A stretch of DNA of 64,000 nucleotides from positions 558,001-622,000 of the forward strand of contig NZ_UEFQ01000013.1 in the NCBI RefSeq assembly GCF_900489465.1. The letters are read 5' to 3'. This document shows positions 63,179 through 64,000 of this stretch, in pieces. The notes under the pieces are model-generated. The model was not told the origin of the DNA. It was given only the letters and a program-made list of their open reading frames with translations, and searched no databases. Position 1 is the stretch's first letter; each line of letters starts with the position of its first letter. The translations under genes were made by a program, and so were the position numbers. The stretch is from Aequorivita sp. CIP111184. GTDB taxonomy: Bacteria; Bacteroidota; Bacteroidia; Flavobacteriales; Flavobacteriaceae.

Positions 63179-64000
63179 TTATTCTTTATCAGGCTTTTCG
63201 TTATAATCCTCTGGAGATGGCAAAATCCATTCACTGTGTTTAAAAGGATGCCATATTTGTGAAGCAAGATCAACATTGGCATCAATAAAGGGATGGTAAG
63301 GGCCATCGTTCACACTAATTTTTGATTCCATATAAACAGCTACATCATTACCTTTTTCGGCTTCAACAGTTTTTATTTTTTGTGCGAGTTGCCACATTAA
63401 ATCTGGTTTGGTTGTTACTGCTGCTTTTTGCTTGCGCCCAAGCATGGTACCGTAATTGTAATATGATTTTTTACCCGTTTTCTTATCCTTTACCCAAACC
63501 ACAAGGCTTCCACTCTTGGCCCGAAGCATCATTCGCCAGCTAAGGCGGTGGCCTTCTTCAGTCCATAGAACATCATCTTTTAAAAACCAGTGTCGAAGCG
63601 GGAGGCCAATCTGAAACAGAAAGTAAACTGAAAATACACCGATAATTAGGTTTTTATGTTTCGGAATAATTACATCATTTCCTGTATATAATTTTTTCTT
63701 AGGAAGAAATCGTTTTTGAAGTATTTCCGGAGAAAAGAAAAACAAGGCAAACGCAATGGACATATACGGAAAAATGCCAATGTGAAAAATGAAGGAATTA
63801 AAAAGATGAAAAAATATAGAAATAATAAAACCAAGAAGCCGTGTACGTTTCCAAAGCATTAAAGGAACAATAAGTAAGTCGAAGAAAATACCTGTATAAG
63901 CAATTGTCCAATGGACCCAGGTTTTTTGCAATATGCTTCCAATGATCCAATAATCACTTTTTCCTTCCATAAGTAATGCAGTCATAGAGCCATTGAGCCA
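63179..64000 (-). CDS. HTTM-domain membrane protein (partial)
   Basis: The last 273 or so codons of a longer gene; the reading frame is open to the right edge (WLNGS precedes the first internal ATG at 63985), so the N terminus lies outside. The visible part has membrane helices (TIAYTGIFFDLLIVPLMLW, LLGFIISIFFHLFNSFIFHI, NLIIGVFSVYFLFQIGLPLR) and a C-terminal soluble region. FFDLLIVPLMLW and FFHLFNSFIFHIGIFPYM with the His residues are typical of the HTTM / vitamin K-dependent gamma-carboxylase-like family. The function in bacteria is uncertain. It stands just upstream of serS on the same strand. Confidence 0.8.
   Translation of the reverse strand, partial: WLNGSMTALLMEGKSDYWIIGSILQKTWVHWTIAYTGIFFDLLIVPLMLWKRTRLLGFIISIFFHLFNSFIFHIGIFPYMSIAFALFFFSPEILQKRFLPKKKLYTGNDVIIPKHKNLIIGVFSVYFLFQIGLPLRHWFLKDDVLWTEEGHRLSWRMMLRAKSGSLVVWVKDKKTGKKSYYNYGTMLGRKQKAAVTTKPDLMWQLAQKIKTVEAEKGNDVAVYMESKISVNDGPYHPFIDANVDLASQIWHPFKHSEWILPSPEDYNEKPDKE

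Overview
This 64 kb window is a chromosomal stretch of a low-GC member of the Bacteroidota, almost certainly a marine or soil Flavobacteriaceae. The genus is not certain, but the content is compatible with an Aequorivita-like organism. The evidence is: Bacteroidota-type promoters (TTTG about 19 bases before TAnnTTTG) in front of many genes; a type-A T9SS sorting tail on a secreted M1 peptidase; lipoproteins and signal peptides ending in FSQ or FGQ; the Bacteroidota serine acetyltransferase/CysM pair; and a general lack of strong Shine-Dalgarno sequences. Nearly all of it is housekeeping and metabolic sequence. There is no prophage, integrase, transposase gene or CRISPR array.

Layout. 1-3360: end of an ATP-dependent DNA ligase, its associated DEXH helicase and the PdeM endonuclease in one operon with ATGA overlaps. 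3367-9116: a MITE-like repeat, a TspO-like membrane protein, an atypical flavin disulfide reductase and mfd. 9133-13084: a membrane-bound HTH regulator behind a perfect 11-bp tandem repeat, the cysE-cysM operon, YraN and an LD-carboxypeptidase. 13147-20538: metG, a secreted unknown, tex, a SnoaL-like protein, a histone-deacetylase-like amidohydrolase and a Cys-rich small protein. 20547-23035: recQ with a one-base frameshift in a C6 run, then ssb. 23300-29428: two ferritin-like proteins, a TMEM175-like channel, a CBS protein, a membrane M28 peptidase and a nucleotide-sugar-type reductase. 29483-34162: M13 peptidase, lipoprotein, epimerase and an SdiA-regulated-like protein. 34381-36017: a rearranged tRNA-Arg(CCU) locus, topoisomerase IB and tRNA-Asn. 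36123-41230: ECF sigma factor with a membrane TPR partner, RseP and the T9SS M1 peptidase.

41411-48005 is a metal-homeostasis block: SCO, FeoA, FeoB, two tandem tiny Cys-tailed membrane proteins, an Nramp transporter fused to a universal stress domain, and a DtxR/MntR regulator. Very similar dyads (GCCTTGTYTAAAA core) lie in the feoA promoter and upstream of mntR, suggesting one regulon. 48137-53141 holds a TerB/DnaJ protein, bacilliredoxin, PlsC, an HD hydrolase, and a pair made of a soluble TIR protein and a TIR-like domain fused to an RDD membrane domain. 53226-64000 holds an S9 peptidase, a micro-protein that resembles the start of its neighbour, an AraC-type TPR regulator, a radical SAM protein, an X-Pro peptidase, an enoyl-CoA hydratase, serS and a partial HTTM-type membrane protein.

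The most unusual things are: (1) the tRNA-Arg locus, where four 46-47 bp tandem copies of the tRNA 3' end carry a GC-rich hairpin in place of the T loop, and an upstream truncated tRNA copy carries a related hairpin next to the anticodon arm; (2) short palindromes inside the reading frames of metG, tex and the HDAC-like gene that look like in-frame insertions; (3) the TIR plus TIR-RDD pair, in which only the soluble member keeps the expected catalytic glutamate; (4) the Feo/Nramp regulon with its two small Cys-tailed proteins; and (5) a set of genes whose start codon sits 3-7 bases after the TAnnTTTG element, implying leaderless transcripts.
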